A DNA stretch of 64,000 nt from Parascedosporium putredinis (lineage: Eukaryota > Ascomycota > Sordariomycetes > Microascales > Microascaceae). The stretch lies in the NCBI GenBank assembly GCA_949357655.1, contig CASHTG010000001.1:1612001-1676000 (forward strand). The letters run 5' to 3'. Each line of letters begins with the position of its first letter. Positions within the stretch are counted from its first letter, which is position 1. Position numbers and translations under genes: made by a program. The notes under the pieces were generated by a model. The model did no database searches and had not been told where the DNA came from. It saw only the letters and a list, made by a program, of their open reading frames with translations. Below are positions 33,623 through 47,800 of this stretch, in pieces.

Positions 33623-35383
33623 GGCGCTTTTTGAAAATTTCCGGGATGCGGGGAGGGTTCTAGGGGAAGGCCGCCAGGTCCGAGTTCGTGACACGGAAGG
33701 ACGTGCAAGGAGCGGGTTGAACTGTAAATGGGCGGTGGCGGTCGCCCCTGAGATCCGTCGTGGCGAATCGCAACTGGCTCTTCTAAAGGGGAGCAGATGA
33801 GTCAACGATGGTGATGTTCGATGAACAGTCTGCAATACTTTCGTGGCAGGCAGGTTACTACTGCTAGACAGGCAAACACCAGCTCTCTGCGAAGAATAGC
33901 CAAGCATCTTCGGAGAGCAAAACCCCACATGCACTTCTCGAGTTAGAAGGATCGCATACGCAACGAACTTCCTCTTTGAAGCTGGCTTGTCTCATCGACG
34001 TTGTTCTGTGGGGTAGTAGGTGGGGGTAGAGCGGGATTAATAATTCGACCCTAGTTAGGAATGGAAGAAATGCGACTCTCGACAGACTACGTTTTGATAT
34101 CTTGAGCATCAAATACGGCTACAAAAGCAATATTCTCGTTCTCTTGGATGGGACATCAAACGCAGGTCAAGAAACTTGTAAATGCGAAGCTACATAGTAG
34201 CTAGGTCTCTTTGCTCTACCTGCAATGTGATTCGTCTTTATTGATGCAGACGGTGGGCGTTGGATGGACCCCTCAACATTGCAGAGGAGCCGTGCCCCAA
34301 GATCTCAGTATTGCAGGAGTTGTGCTGCACGCCCAAGCACCTTTGATCCTGCTGGCCCCGGAATTGCTCATTCAGTGTCGAATGATGGCAGAGGAACAGA
34401 TCAGTCAATAGCCATGTACGCCCGCCGTATGAAGAGGGGTTGCGAGACCAATACCAATCGCAACGCGTTTTGTTTGGCAGTGGACGAGGCTCGCGACACT
34501 TTCTGTGCGCGAATAAACCTGCTTCCTGAGCAAATCCTCCGTTATGGCCCCATCGATTCGAGCCAAATTAGTTGACGCAGTGTAGTGTCAAGGATGTCGG
34601 GCCACAGGAACTGACATCAAAATCGAGCTTCAATGCAAAGATGGATGGAACCATCTTGCTGGATGGATGGATTCATGATCCATTGTGCGTTTACGTGTAT
34701 TCTCGTTCGACAGCAGCTTAAAGCTAGGGCCATGAACACGGGCTGGCCGTAGAATATACGCTGCAAGACACCTCAGCAGACGCTGCAATGATAGCGACGC
34801 AGAAGGATCACAGTTGTCGCAGTCGAGGGTCGCATATCAGATGTGCTTCTCGATGTTCCTGATGTATTCTATTCTACCAGTTACTGCTTGGTGATGGTTA
34901 TGCAATCACTGAATCTGATTGATCTATTCCTTCCAAGCTTCCCACTCAAGTCACTGCAGGGTTCTGCCTCTATTTTCTGGCGCTCAAGGATGTGTCTGGA
35001 CTGGGAGGACAAGCTGCCGATATGATTGGCCAGAGACGCGCGAGTGGAGAATCTTCCAGTGAAGCTCAAACTCGCATTTAATTTGCCTGTCTTCGCAGTT
35101 CCGTATTTTTTTCCACCTTCAAGCAACCTTTTCTCGGAACTTCATTCCCAACTAACATCCCTTTCCAAAGAGCAGCTTCAACCATTCATTTGATACAAAT
35201 CTGCCGCTGTATATAATTACTGAGGCTCTTCTACTATCTCGTGTATGATTGCTGTTGGAAGTCATCGTATTATCGCACAGAGTTGGCTCGCCATTTGATG
35301 CAAGCTTCAACGTACCTTCTACGAGGGTAAACCCGGCAGCTTCTGGGTTCATTTTGGCAAAGCAATCAAGTTTGCGGGCTGCC
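33623..35383. other. divergent intergenic region
   Basis: Lies between the starts of the nucleotidase gene and the 35384 gene. No supported gene. Short GGATGGATGG-type runs occur near 34640-34680. Confidence 0.45.
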
Positions 35384-38057
35384 ATGGCGGCGTCGGGCCC
35401 TGTTACGGTTGGCGGCTTATCCGCAAATGGAGCATCAAGCATCACCGTCCCCCAGAGGAAGGCGACTGGCCCACTGACAGAGGAGGAGCAGTTTGTGATT
35501 CGGGAATGTCAGAAAATCGTCCAGTTCAAGGACAAGATCCTAGCTGGCACCCATCGCAAGATCCAGCTTCCGCCGCAGTTCGCTGCGAAAGGTGCCCCCT
35601 CCCAAAAGGCCTCGGCCCCCGACCCCCGATCGATGGCGGGTGCGCCCAAGCAATGGTCACGTAGTCGTCAGGCGAATCACGAGTCTGTCGGCGTTGGTCG
35701 GCCCCCAGGCTGGGGCACCGATCCCATCCTCATCGAAGCCGTTTGCTACCCGCACCACGGAAATAAACCCCATCTTTCTTGAAAAGTCTGATGAATTGAT
35801 AAGAGCCGAGTTAAAGTTGGAAAGAGATAAGCTCGAACGGGCAATAAGGGAGGAGGTTGATCAACAAAAGAGATCCAAGTTCGCCGCCGCTCAGGCCGAG
35901 CTTCCCAAGATGATCTAGATGTATCTGATGTTTTTGCCAAGGCACAGGAGTTTGTACAGGCGGCTGCGGGTCCCCCGTTCCCGGCACTGGGAAAGCCACT
36001 AATGCTGCAGCTGACGAGGACACCTCTTTCGACGAGAACGACTACTACTCCTCCAGGCACGATACCCTCGAGTCCCGCGACACTGCCGCCGAGCCTGTGC
36101 AAGTCGAGCCTGTGGAGGCTGTCGTAGCCTCGCGGACGGCCGAAAACCCGTCGCCCCTCCTACTGGGCCGAAGCGTCCAGGCCCCTTTCACCACCAACCG
36201 CCGGCAGGCCCACGAGCGGACGGTTACCCGCCTGCTCAACCGGCGCGGTATTCGCACCAAACTCTCCCTCCCCGCCCCATCTCCCGCAAGACGTTCCCAC
36301 ATCTAACCCTGCTCCCCAGTTAGCCCCTGCTGGCGCGGATAGTAGTGGCGCGCATGGAGGCGCGAGAGATAGACCTGCGGGCCAAGAATTGAGATCCGCA
36401 AGAGCGAACCCGGGCCGCACTGTCCACGATTCGTTGGAGAGCGGCGAGGCGACGCAATCAGACGCCTCCATCCGCCCAGAGACCGTCACGCACCCACAGC
36501 CTATAAAGGACACACAGCTCCCCGCGAACCAACCTCGAGCCGCGCCCCTTGTTCGATCGCACAACTTGACGCCGATTGCGCCGCAAGCCGCCCATATTTC
36601 CTCCCTGCTTGGCGCACAGTCTGCCCTTCTTCCGAGTGCGGTTGACTCTCCTCTCGATAACGGGGTCCACCGAGGTGCGCCCGCGCAGGTAACGGCATTA
36701 CGAGGTGAGCTCCGAGGAATATCTAGCCCCGAAAGCTCGTCCCCAAGAGCAAAGGCAGGCGACAAGAGAAAGGGGAAAAAGAAGAACAAGCGAAAGGCAG
36801 ATGGGTTCGGGCAGGATGCTTCGTCGACGCCCTACATCAAGCCTGAACCACGATCGCCATCTCCCCTTTCTACCCCCATTAACATTCGCCCGGCAAAGCG
36901 TCCAAAGCACGGACAGCCGTATGGCCTGCTGCCTGAAGACCTTACGCAGTCCGCTCCGGGCCGCGCCGAATACAATCAGGTAGCGAGACCTGACCAGGCG
37001 GAGCGAGTTCCTGCCGGATACGGCAGACGCGATGACCTCTATCAATCCGGGCCGGGCGGCGTGGAGCCTGCTTATAGTCGGTTGTATCGGGACGACCCTC
37101 GTGGCACTTCTCAATTTTCCCGACAAGGCCAGTCTCCCGGACTAAGGTATCCCGTTCGATATGCGGACGAACCTCCGCACCCTGTGAGATCAGCCTCCCA
37201 AGCGCTACCAGGCCGTGGATACTTTCAAGACGAATATGCGCGGGTTGACTCTGATGGCCTTGGCCCAGGCCTTCAGCGTCCTCCCCACGGCGTGTGCTGG
37301 TTGACGAATACGGCCGTGAATATCTCGAACCGCAGCCCCTCCGGCAATCAGTGGCTCCCCTGCGCGGTACAGCGATGCCGATGTCATATACGAAGGCACG
37401 GCTCCCATCCGACATTCCGTCGCGCCGCAGGTGCGGCCGCGAGATGCGGATATCATCTACGAGAGAACTGCCCCGGTACCTGCCATGGCCCGAAGGGCCG
37501 GGCCTGAAATGTATGAAGAGGACGGGGTTGTTTATAGACGCCTCTCTCCGCCACCTTATATGGGGCCCCGGCGTGTGATAACTCAACCCGAGTTCGGCCC
37601 CTCGGATGGGCTGGCATATCAACCCCGCGGATACTCTGTTAGGCCAGTGGGGCCTCCGGTTGACGAGTATGCGGCCGACCAAGGGTTCACTGATCGGAGA
37701 GCTATTGAGGCACCGCCTCGTCAGTATCTCACGCGATCAGCAAGCGTTCGGCCGCTGGAGCCTGTCAGGTATGAATACGCGGCAGATACGAGGGCCAGGG
37801 TCCGGGGCTTAGGCCCAGAGGCTGAGTACGCGCCCCTTTCTCGACCGGAGAGTCGTGTTGAACTCATGGCACCCCCGCCAGCTCGTGATTACGGGCCCCG
37901 CCACGTTGTGCAGCGCTCTTATAGCGTTCGACCTGTCGAGCAGTACTACAGCCAACCGGCACCCCTTGATGATGGGGAGGTGACTTATATTGAGAGGCCC
38001 CCAGTGCGCCCGGATGTGGTTTACGCCGGTGAACCTCGGAGAGAAGTGTATAGGTGA
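35384..38057 (+). CDS. large low-complexity fungal protein with C-terminal Arg/Tyr-rich repeats, unknown function
   Basis: I do not recognise a named family. The start at 35384 gives MAASGPVTVGGLSANG, then a conserved-looking helix TEEEQFVIRECQKIVQFKDK. Further on: INPIFLEKSDELIRAELKLERDKLE (helical, charged, possible coiled coil), an acidic SFDENDYYSSRHDT patch, a basic cluster KRKGKKKNKRK (possible nuclear localisation signal), and a Tyr/Arg/Pro-rich C-terminal third with imperfect tandem repeats (DADVIYEGTAP / DADIIYERTAP and three copies around SVRPV). Frame breaks: about 35705, CCC 35904-35906, CCCCC 35972-35976, about 36290, CCCC 37284-37287 and about 37360; most are one base short. The basic cluster and disordered composition suggest a nuclear RNA- or chromatin-associated protein, but that is inference. 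Confidence 0.68.
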
Positions 38058-40029
38058 ACAAGTGAGGATCAAGAAAAGCAGCAAGCGTGCCGTTTCGGGA
38101 CCCGCGTATTCTCCGTTCTCGAGTTGCCAATTTGCGCCGAGCTGGTGCGTTGGATGAGTAGGAGGTTCTGCCCGCCCCCACCCCCGTATAGTGTATGAGT
38201 ATTTTCGATCATTGAAGGTATCACCTCGGATGAGGCTGAGTAGGCGGTTTAGGGTCTAACTATGGATGCTTCTTTTTTCTTCTCCATAGAGTCTAATTTA
38301 TCTAATTCCCTTTATCACACTCTCATCGTTCGTACCCTCCCCGGCGCACCCTTCCGGGCGGGCTCCTTGAAATAATTGAGACGAGGCTCGACGCTAGACG
38401 GGTCGTCGTTCCATTCTCCATGTGGAAGCAAGCCACGTCAGAGTGACCTAGGGAACATGCGAAAAACCAGTCTATAATTCAGGTGAAAAACGAGGTTACC
38501 ACGATAAATGTAAGAGACCGAAGACCTGGAGGGTTCTCTAAGACCGACTCCTCTGCCATTTCCCCCTTCTCCTTGTCCCATATTCTAGACTTTCAGTTTT
38601 TTATTTATTTATTAACCCTTGGATTATATTTATCAACAGTTCATGTGCTCACGATGGACTAGAATAGAGATAGTAAAAGAGGGAAGCCATCCGTGACCCA
38701 AGTGCAATTTTACGGCGGCTATCGGCACACGGTAGCATGGAGAAGTGTTTCCAAACTCATGAGATGCACCTTGCTAGCCACCAAGGTTAGATTTATAACC
38801 TTCTGGCGTGATGCCATCAGCTCCTCAAGTCCTAGGCTCAGGAGATCCAACCAAGGCACTATGAATGGCAAGCTTTCATTCTGTCGAGGTTGAATGGAGG
38901 GTAGAAACTATGTGCTCTCACTGTGCTATCATCTCTACGTAAACACAATCACTATTTTTCTTCCCACTTCTCCTTTGACGAATGCTGTTTACGTAAATGG
39001 CCATCTTGCGAGGGCATGATTTGCCGGATATGCTGGCTGGCTTCAAAATTTCTCTCCCCTCCCTCTTCTTTGTTCAAGTGGCTTCCGTCCGCCTAACTAA
39101 AAGGCGTTTAGTGTGTGCAGTTGGGAAGAAGCTTGGCTGTTTAGCTCGGCTGATCGATGACTTGATCGAGGCTTTAGGCTGGCCATGGTCTATATCACTA
39201 CAGGTATCTGGATCTAGAGTATGCCGTATGCTTCGGCTAGCTTGGACTCTTCAGGGTTTTAAAACTTGCTGGTAATGGTGTGTGGCCCCCTGGATCCTTC
39301 TTTGACAGAACATTGTGTAGATGGCCTCATCTGTCAGATTTGAGCGACGTAGCACGACCAAATGGCCGATCCAGGGGCCTTCCTCTTGCAAAGAAAAAAG
39401 CAAGGACGAATGATTGATTACGGGGCTCATATTTGATACTGTTCACGGAACTCGACAAAGAAGAAACGAGATGGAAGCATTGCGCGCTGTGTGCGGATGC
39501 AGCCATGTGTGCGTTTGTGGGAGGAGGGTCGAACAAGGAGCCGTCGATCAATCAGATCTTCTGTGGATTTAGCGAAAGTCCCGGTTGGGGCAGTGGACGC
39601 CTCCAAGGGGCCCGCATTGACGGCTGCGCGGGAGAGAGAGGGGGAAAAGAAACAAGATGGGTAATGGGTTGGTGTTGATCATATAGGCATTATACGATCT
39701 GGGGGAGGGAGCGAGTGTTTCTGCGACGCCGTGGATGGATATTAGGAAGAGGCGGCAAGGGGTGGAGACGGGCCCCATTGATCGTGGATGCAATGGGATC
39801 GATTGATCATTCATGGACGAACCATCCCCCTCCCCTAATACCCCCACTCGTCTTTGGGCCGACAATATCGACCATGCTTCTCAGCGTCAGCAGCAGATCA
39901 TGCTCCCCGAGTCTGTGTGCCTGCCGTGATGGGCTGGGTAATCATACGGGGACAGTCATGGGCGTTCACGTCGGCACATCGCGGACGGCGCAGCGCCGAT
40001 CTTTCGAAGAGGGAAAGAAAAAGAAGTGC

Positions 40030-40053
40030 GTGTGTGTGTGTGTGTGTGTGTGT
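40030..40053. repeat. (GT)12 microsatellite
   Basis: Twelve perfect GT units in gene-poor DNA. Confidence 0.95.
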
Positions 40054-42491
40054 AGGAGGGGGAATGCCCTCCCTTGAAGAGGGCAGCGCTTCACTTGTGC
40101 GGTGCAGTCGACCTTTTGGCGGGAGACAGGGCGCGGCTTTCGAGATGTATCCACACGGACACGGGGCGTTTGAAGGACCCCGTTTGATATAACGTAGGCC
40201 CGAGATTACTTTCCTCTCAAGTCATTTGACCTTGAATTCAATGTTGATAGTTGGCATTCGACTATTGGGCCCTGAAATGGGCAGACCGTGCCTGTTTTGT
40301 CTCTTGTGGCTCACACAAACCAGTCATGTACCCGTGTGATATTGGATTGGGTTGTTGTTATACACCCACCCACCTGTGCGCACTGCGGTTTCCTGAGGTA
40401 AAGCCGATGCTACATTCGAGTCTCTAGATATGAAGTAGATATGGATCCAGTTGTGGTATTATTATTTCCTTGTCAAGAATGCCTATTTACCTCCATAATC
40501 CGTGCTTAATAGCCTGGCGGGGGCCTGCCTTTCAAGCCATCCCCGACCCCGTTATCCGCACACAATTTTGCAAACCTTGAGATGATTTGGGATACCGTAC
40601 CGTAGCTCCCGAGCGTTCAAGCGGGCTTTTCGGAAACTGTGGAAGCGAGGAGGAGTGTAGCTCCGTTGATCAGCTGGCGTGTTTGGTGGACTGGGGTAAA
40701 TCATCCCTGGATCTTGCCCGTTCAAGCAGACTCCACTAACTACACTAGGTATGTGTCAAGTAACCCATTATTTGGAACCCACTTTGCTTCTTGAGGGCAT
40801 CAGTGCCCCTTGCCTTGGATGAGGGACGCTATTGGCGTTGGTCCATTGATGCTCTCTGGCTGCTAGTTCCTTGTCCATACCGTCTGTAATGGCCTCAAAC
40901 ATGATCCACAGCCCCGTGCTTCGCTGCCAATGTGGGTCTCTAAGAGAGGGGGACGAAGCTCAAGAAGAGCTCCTCATTGTCGGCTTTGGTGCTGGAAGAA
41001 TACCCGAGGAAGTGGTTAGATCTGATCAAAGCATGGGGCATGGGCGAGAAGAGCAGCCTGACACCACCCGCCCGTAATCCGAATTTATCTTGGAAGGGAG
41101 GCCATGCCAGAGACAAGGGCTCTGGGGTGACATGGACCACACACTCGACGCCGGCAATCCTTTTGGCGAGGAGCGGGCTTGGTGGTTCTGTTTCTAGAGA
41201 AGCGAGCTTTCGACTGGCAGGCGAAGGTCGATAGTGACTCTCGTAGATACAAGCCATGATCTTGCGTCTTGCTTTCTCTTTTCTTTTCTTCTTCCTTAGG
41301 CAACTGAACGAGTGCCTGGTAGGGGCGTCAAGTTTTGTCATCGAGCAGTGGAAGGGGAAAGACCATGAAACGCAGAATCAAGCATCCAAGGGCTAGCATT
41401 GATTGATACATCCTCATCACCTCTAGGGCATTAAGATTCACCTGTCCTGGGCACGCTCTTCGCCTGAACCCCAAGGCAGACCGGGCATTTGGCGGATCTA
41501 TTAGTGTCCAAGAGCTGCAGGGTGCCTGGCGATTGGAGATCTTCATGCTCAGTTGCCCTGGATCAATAGCTCTGGACAGCTTCAGATGGCATCCTCGAAA
41601 GACTTGTTCCGGTCACTCAAGTTCGTATTGTTTTCGTCTTCCTCATGTTGTGTTCCTGCAAAAACTGTGTGGGGAGGGAGGGAAGGTTTGCCCCACACAC
41701 ATTTCTATTCCTTATCTTTGGAGGAAGCGTGCGCCTGTCAAAATGCCCTGGTTTGAATACTCGTGCCACGAGTATAAAATTTCATGTCACGACTGGAAGT
41801 AATATTCATCAATCTCTGTTCAATCATGCTTGCCCCTGCCGCCGCCTGGACTTGGGGGACCGAGTCAGCTTCGCCCCTCCCTAAGAACACTTGTTGTCCC
41901 AGATATTTTTCTGCTCCACATTACTTCTTCCTTTCCCTTTCGTCTTTTCCTCTGTCTCTACGGTATTTGCCTATAGGTTGTTGCTAGCATCTCTCGTACC
42001 GTTTACTCCCCTTTTCACGTTTGCTCTCGAGGGCGTCAGCTGCCGCGAGGTGCTCGGTTGAGGACCCTCGGGGGTAACCACATTGTATGCACAGATTTTG
42101 AAGGGGATTCGGGTCATGCGACGCAAGGATGATCAGGCGAGATACGGTTTTGGCCTTTTTTGCTTCTGGTTCGAGGGCCCGACATGTACATTGGATGGGT
42201 TGACTCAGCCCATTTGGTGGAGGCAGGCTGCAGAGGCAGAGGTAACGGGCTTAGCTGGGAATGAGGGCGGTGTTCCGGTGCCTCCGGTAGTTGCTCCCTC
42301 AGGCGGGGGCGGGGGGACTATTCCAATTTTGACGAATGAAAGAACCTTGCCAGCAAGAGCCTTCTCAGGCGAAGAATGAGGCTCTTCCTGTCTACGACCC
42401 TCCAAAGTTGAGTACAGGGACGGCAAGATCCGGCCGGTTTCTCTCGCTTTCTTTTCCGTTCTGCCTTTTACTCCATGTTTTTCTTTCTCTC

Positions 42492-42513
42492 TTTTTTTTT
42501 TTTTTTTTTTTTT
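42492..42513. repeat. poly-T run (22)
   Basis: An uninterrupted run of 22 T, the longest homopolymer in the window. Its stated length is doubtful given the homopolymer errors elsewhere. Confidence 0.9.
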
Positions 42514-44084
42514 GGGTGGAGAGTGCTTATCTCCCGTATTCTCTTGATTATATCGTTGACTCTTCTCATCATTCGCTTTGATTCGGATGGCTTCCCTCGA
42601 ACCTCCAGTCTTGTCTGCATTTTAGTCTTCGGCTCACACCAGCGTCTTTGTTGCCCGTGATAAGACACCAACCCCCGTTCTCTGCATGGGATAGCCGTCT
42701 GTTGAGTTGAGGATACATGTACATAATAATGTAGACACTTGGAGTATCGGTGCCTTGACTTGCCCCGGCCGCTGAAAACTCGGAAAAAGGTTTCAACCGT
42801 TGATTGGCGATCGGATATCACTTCTGATTGATCGAGGGATGGGCGGTCGAAGCCCACGCTTGCCCTTCTCTGGGTGGTCAGGTTAATGAACGTGCAGCGG
42901 AAGCAGGACGCGCACAAGCAAGGATGCCAGCTTGGATTGGGGTTTTGCAAGCCTTTTTCCCGCTTAGGATTCGTCCAGGGACGCAACCAATCGCGCCGAG
43001 TTCACTGCGCGTAAATTGTAAATTCGCCTGAGACGACGGGAGCATCCTCCAAGGTCTGGGCTGATCATATTTGATTTTTATTCCCTATTTCCTCTTTCAC
43101 GCACCTTGCTCCAACGAGCCAGGTTGGATGGGGAAATACCAAGAGAAACTTGGCCAACGCCCACCGAGCGCAGGAGCTATTACGAATTTCCTGACAAGGT
43201 TCAGCATTCAAGTTGTCTCTTCACTTGGAGGCGTGGCTGGGAGGTACCTCGGATTTGATGGGCGCCTACTGGTCACGTAATAACTCTGGGCTGAGCCCAA
43301 TCTGCCTCTTGAGTCCCCGATGATCTCGTAGTGCGAGGCATCAATCCTATTATACCTATCAAGCCAAACTTCGCCGTGCCTAGACAGTCTCAAAATCCCA
43401 GATGGTTCTGCTTGGGGAGATTGAACCCGTACATGTGTTTGAGAGGGAGGACTTATCTCGCACCCAAAAGGAGGATTGTATTTGTCTGAATGACCCAGCG
43501 CCGAACCTGGCACGCTAACCTGGAGAGCGTACCACGATTACGTGTAGCACCTGTTCCTTTGTAAATTAACCTCCCAGCACTGCCTCAGTGGAGCTCCGAG
43601 GAAGGTCGTACATTGGTCTTATTACTTGGCTTGGGGTATTAGTGACAGAATCACCCGAAGTTCCAATTGAGCACCACATCGCACCCTCAGGTACCACCCC
43701 GTCTTAGGTGCATTACGAGGTACATTAGTTCTGTGGTTGCTCCTTGTCAGCACGTGTCTGGGACGGTGGGAGAAGTTGTCGTCCATGGTCCGGTTGTGAT
43801 GGTAGCTGGAGAGGCGCCTTCGGTGTGGTACTAGGCCCTGATGAGGTATCGTCGGTGATGGGAAAGGTACTTTGAACTGGGCTCCTCTCTCAAAGAGGCC
43901 GAAGTACTGAAATTTCTTCCTGTACTTTTATTTTTTTCTTTATTATTTTATCGCTGGCTTTTGTTACTCTTGTGTTCAACGGTGCTATTATCAAAAACCT
44001 CCAGCTATGTAGTTTGCACCTCTGAAGACAAACGGGGATTTGGAGGGCTCGGTCTCCCTCTTACTGCTCAAAGAGTCTTTTGGC

Positions 44085-44115
44085 CGTCCCCGTCCCCCGT
44101 CCCCGTCCCCGTCCC
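44085..44115. repeat. CGTCCC-type tandem repeat
   Basis: About five imperfect six-base units of the CGTCCC/CCCCGT kind, differing by one C in one unit. Confidence 0.85.
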
Positions 44116-44870
44116 GAGATGAGCTATGGTGACCTACTTTCAATTCGGGTGCCTCAATGTATCAGAAGCTGTAATTGGTATGTGTAGGCTGTCGTTCTCT
44201 CTCCTCGAGACTTGTACGACAACTGATTGATCTATCCATGGATGGATGTGTCGAGTACTGAATGCCTGTCCCACCCCGTCCAAGGTGTTCAATAACTGGG
44301 TCCGCCAACCGACAGTCGAGCGGACCCATTGCCAATCGGGATTGCGTGCATGGCTGCTAAACCTAACCACGGCTTTCCTCTATTACCGTGCTGCTTCGAC
44401 AAGTACTGTCTTTCCTGACTAACCATCCCTTCCTTGACCACTATCCTTTCCCATCCTTCCCTTTTCACCACCTCTCAACCAACTTCTGCTCTCGTGTCGA
44501 GGTCAGAAACCACCCAAAATCAGTTGATCATTCACGACCTCCCTCCCTTTCCCTCAACCCCTTTTCTCTTCTTGATCTATTCGTCCCTCCTTCGACTATT
44601 CCCCCCTTCTTTTCGGTCTTCTTTTTCTTCCTTGGGCCGGATCATTTGATACCCTTTCCTTCCTTCCTTGTCGTTCCGTCTTTGGTCTAGTCCGAGCCTT
44701 CCCCGCCGATAACCCCAAGGTCTCCCCATTTTCGAGCCCTTTCAAGTTCCACCCACCTTCCGTGGCTCCTGCCTGCTTCAATTCATGACATCGCACCACC
44801 AAGGCCACACAGCAAAATTTCCGGCATCGGTGTTGTTCAGTTCCTCGCTCCCCTTGTCTTCACGACCACT

Positions 44871-47800
44871 ATGAATAAGTTGTCGAACATGCGTCAATGG
44901 TCAGAGCGGATGAGCCCCAACTTCGCCATTGGAGGTCGTCCGAATTTGCCCGTCAACTCGCTCAACCCTCACACCAAGGCAGCGCCTATCTCGCAAGGTC
45001 CTCCCATTGCCTCGCCCCAAGGAGATGCGACGATCCACTACTCGTTCAATGTGCCCTTCGCCTCCGACCTAGCTGGCCCGAACACGGAAGATATCCTCCA
45101 CGCCACCACCGATGCTGTGCTCCGCTGGACTCACCCGGAGGACGCCCCCGATGAGGTCCCCGTACACGAGCTTCCCATCCATTCCCAAAATCTCGCGAAC
45201 TTGCAGAGGCTATGCAGGGACCTTTCCGCTGGGCCTCTTCCCGTAGAAGCGCAGGTCATTACTACCACGCCCAAGAACGCCAAGGGCCAGGTCACCACTG
45301 TCTGCCTCTCTGGTTCCCCGAGCTTGTGCAAAAGAGCCGAGAGACCATTCTCAATGATACACCCATCTCTTTGGTATGTCTTGCTACCACGCACTCCAAC
45401 GCGCGTTCGTACGCTCTTAGCTGTGAACTAACTTGTGCGTCCCCCAGCGATGCACTCACATCGACATTGACGGCAAACTCGTCTGCGATCTTGTCGCCGG
45501 AGTCCTTAAGAAGCCCGTTATCGAAGGTCTCGACACTATCTCGGCTTACTGTGGTGTCGATATCTTTCTTCTAGGACCTAAACTCACTCCGATGGTTGAT
45601 GGCATGACGGGTGACGCGGAAACCAGAGTTGATCAGCGATGGAGAATTGCCATCTATGGAGACGTTCTTGCCGCCGAACACGCCAAAGCCCGTGTTTTGA
45701 TCCAGATCGACCGTCTCGTATGCTTTGCCTCTTCGCTCCTCTCCCCCAATCCTAGCCGAGTCGGGCAATGTCCTAGGCAAAGATGCGACCCCTGCTAACT
45801 GCATCGTGTTTCTAGCTTGGTCGCGTGGTTGACGCCGTCCCGTTGGAACTGGCGGCGCATCAAATCATCTGTGGACGGCATCGGAAGAATATCAAGCTCA
45901 TTGAATCAGCGACCGGAACCGCCATCTATTTCCCCCTCCGTTCTCTCAGATGTACCGCTACTGCCCGCCGAGTGCTCGCCGCCGAGATCCGAATGAAATC
46001 TTCATCACCGGCGAAAGCCAGCAAGCCATTGATATGGCCAAGCAAAGGCTCCATGACGCCGCCCTTCGAGTTCGAGTCTTCGTTAAGGATGTGCAAATAG
46101 CCCCGGCCAAGATTGATAGCATTCTTCTCACTCGCCTGGACAAGGTTCGAAGATCATGGAGGCGAACGCGGCTTACATCATGTTTCCCCGCTGGCTAGCC
46201 AGCGCAATATGGTCCGGGTTCAGGGTCTCGATGTGCTGCATGTCGAGCGGGCGATCCGGGAAATTATGGCCCTGGTAAGAATCTGGTTTAGAATTCATCT
46301 TGTGGTGCAATCGCCCCGTTGTAGAGCTGGATTAACATGCTTCTCTAGGCCGGTCAGTTCTACAGTGCATCGTGGCTCATTCAACACCCCGATCCCCGCC
46401 AGCAGCTTCCCACCCCCGCTGAAATTCGAGCCATTCTCGGAGACGTTTGCGCCAACTCCGATGCCGAGATCTCTTTCGATAAGCATAGCTTCAACCTGAC
46501 TGGCTCCGACGATGCTGTGAAGGCAGCCCTATCCGTCATGTCTGAGATCAAGTTCATCGTCCAGTCTCAGTATCAAATTCGTGTCAAGATCGAGCTGGCC
46601 AGCGAGCATAAGGAGTTTGTTAGCGGCAAGAAGAACGGCAAGATCAATAAAATCATGGGCTCTAGTATGAACTCTCCTGATGGAAATCCAGGCGCAGTTT
46701 AGGGCTAGATTCGCTAACACATTGTGCAGGCAACGTCCAAATCATTTTTGATGGCTTCAACGAATACAATTTCAACATCGATGTGATGGCCGTGAACTAC
46801 GAATTCATGAAGCGGGGCCTTAGCATGGTTGAACAGGAAATGCCTGCCTCCATCTCCTTCCACGTGCCAGATCAATATCACAAGCGTATCATCGGCATCG
46901 GCGGCCAACACATCCAAAGAATCATGAAAAAGCACTCCGTCTTTGTCAAGTTCTCCAACGCCATGGACCGTGGTGGTATGAGCCGCGAGGATGACGATAT
47001 CAAGGTCGATAACGTCATCTGCCGCACCCCAGCCCGTAACGCGCAGAATCTGGACGCCGTCAAGAACGAGATCCTAGAAATGGTTGATCGCGCTGTAAGT
47101 GTCCAGGCCTCCTTAGGCTGGGCAACGCCGCCTTGTCGCACAATTGATATATCTGAAAACATACTAATGCTTGGCAGGATTCGGAGTACACATCTCAGAC
47201 CGTTAATGTTGACAGGCTCTATCATCGTCAGCTCCTCGCTCGTCTAGGTGATATCTCGGATTTGGAATCCAAGTACAATTGCAAGATCCATTTCCCCAGC
47301 ACCGAAGACGCCAGTGACGAAGTCAAGGTCGATGGGCCGCAGTGGCAGGTGCCCCACTGCGTGGACGAGTTGTTGGTATGTGCCCAGTTCATTCATCTAT
47401 CCCTCCTTCTCTTCTCGCCTCCATATCCACCTGAAAGACTAGCTAACCTAGGGGCTTTTTTTAATAGGGCATGGTCCCCGATAACCACGAAATGGTCTTG
47501 GCTCGTTCCACTGACCTGGTCAAGTTCCTCGAGTCCCCTGACTTTGCCCACGAGCTAGTCCCCAAGTTCAAAACCCAACACGAAGTGGAGGTGACTGTCC
47601 ATCAGAACCCCGACGAGCGAAGCGAGGATGGCCAGCCGACCATCACGTTGATGTGGAGCTTTACTCGCAACAACGCTGGCGGCCTTCGTGACGCCATTGA
47701 CTTCTTACAGTCTCAGCTTGCCACTGCCGGTGTAGAGATTAGCGTCGTCAAGGGCTCCATCCTGCGACCCAAGTCTGACTCTTTCGAGGATTCGCTTCAG

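Larger units (their letters stand above)
38058..44870. other. 6.8 kb gene-poor region upstream of the KH gene
   Basis: No supported gene. It holds a (GT)12 tract (40030-40053), a T22 run (42492-42513), a CCCCGT-type tandem (44085-44115) and, near 43240-43720, several GGTAC/GAGGTAC fragments related to the TACCGAGGTA motif. The final 450 bases (about 44430-44870) are strongly pyrimidine-rich and probably form the promoter and long 5' leader of the KH-domain gene. A possible non-coding transcript cannot be judged from sequence alone. Confidence 0.45.

Noticed and set aside
40940..41341. 133-codon minus-strand open frame
   Set aside because: No domain, random-looking composition and no adjoining exons with supported splice sites.
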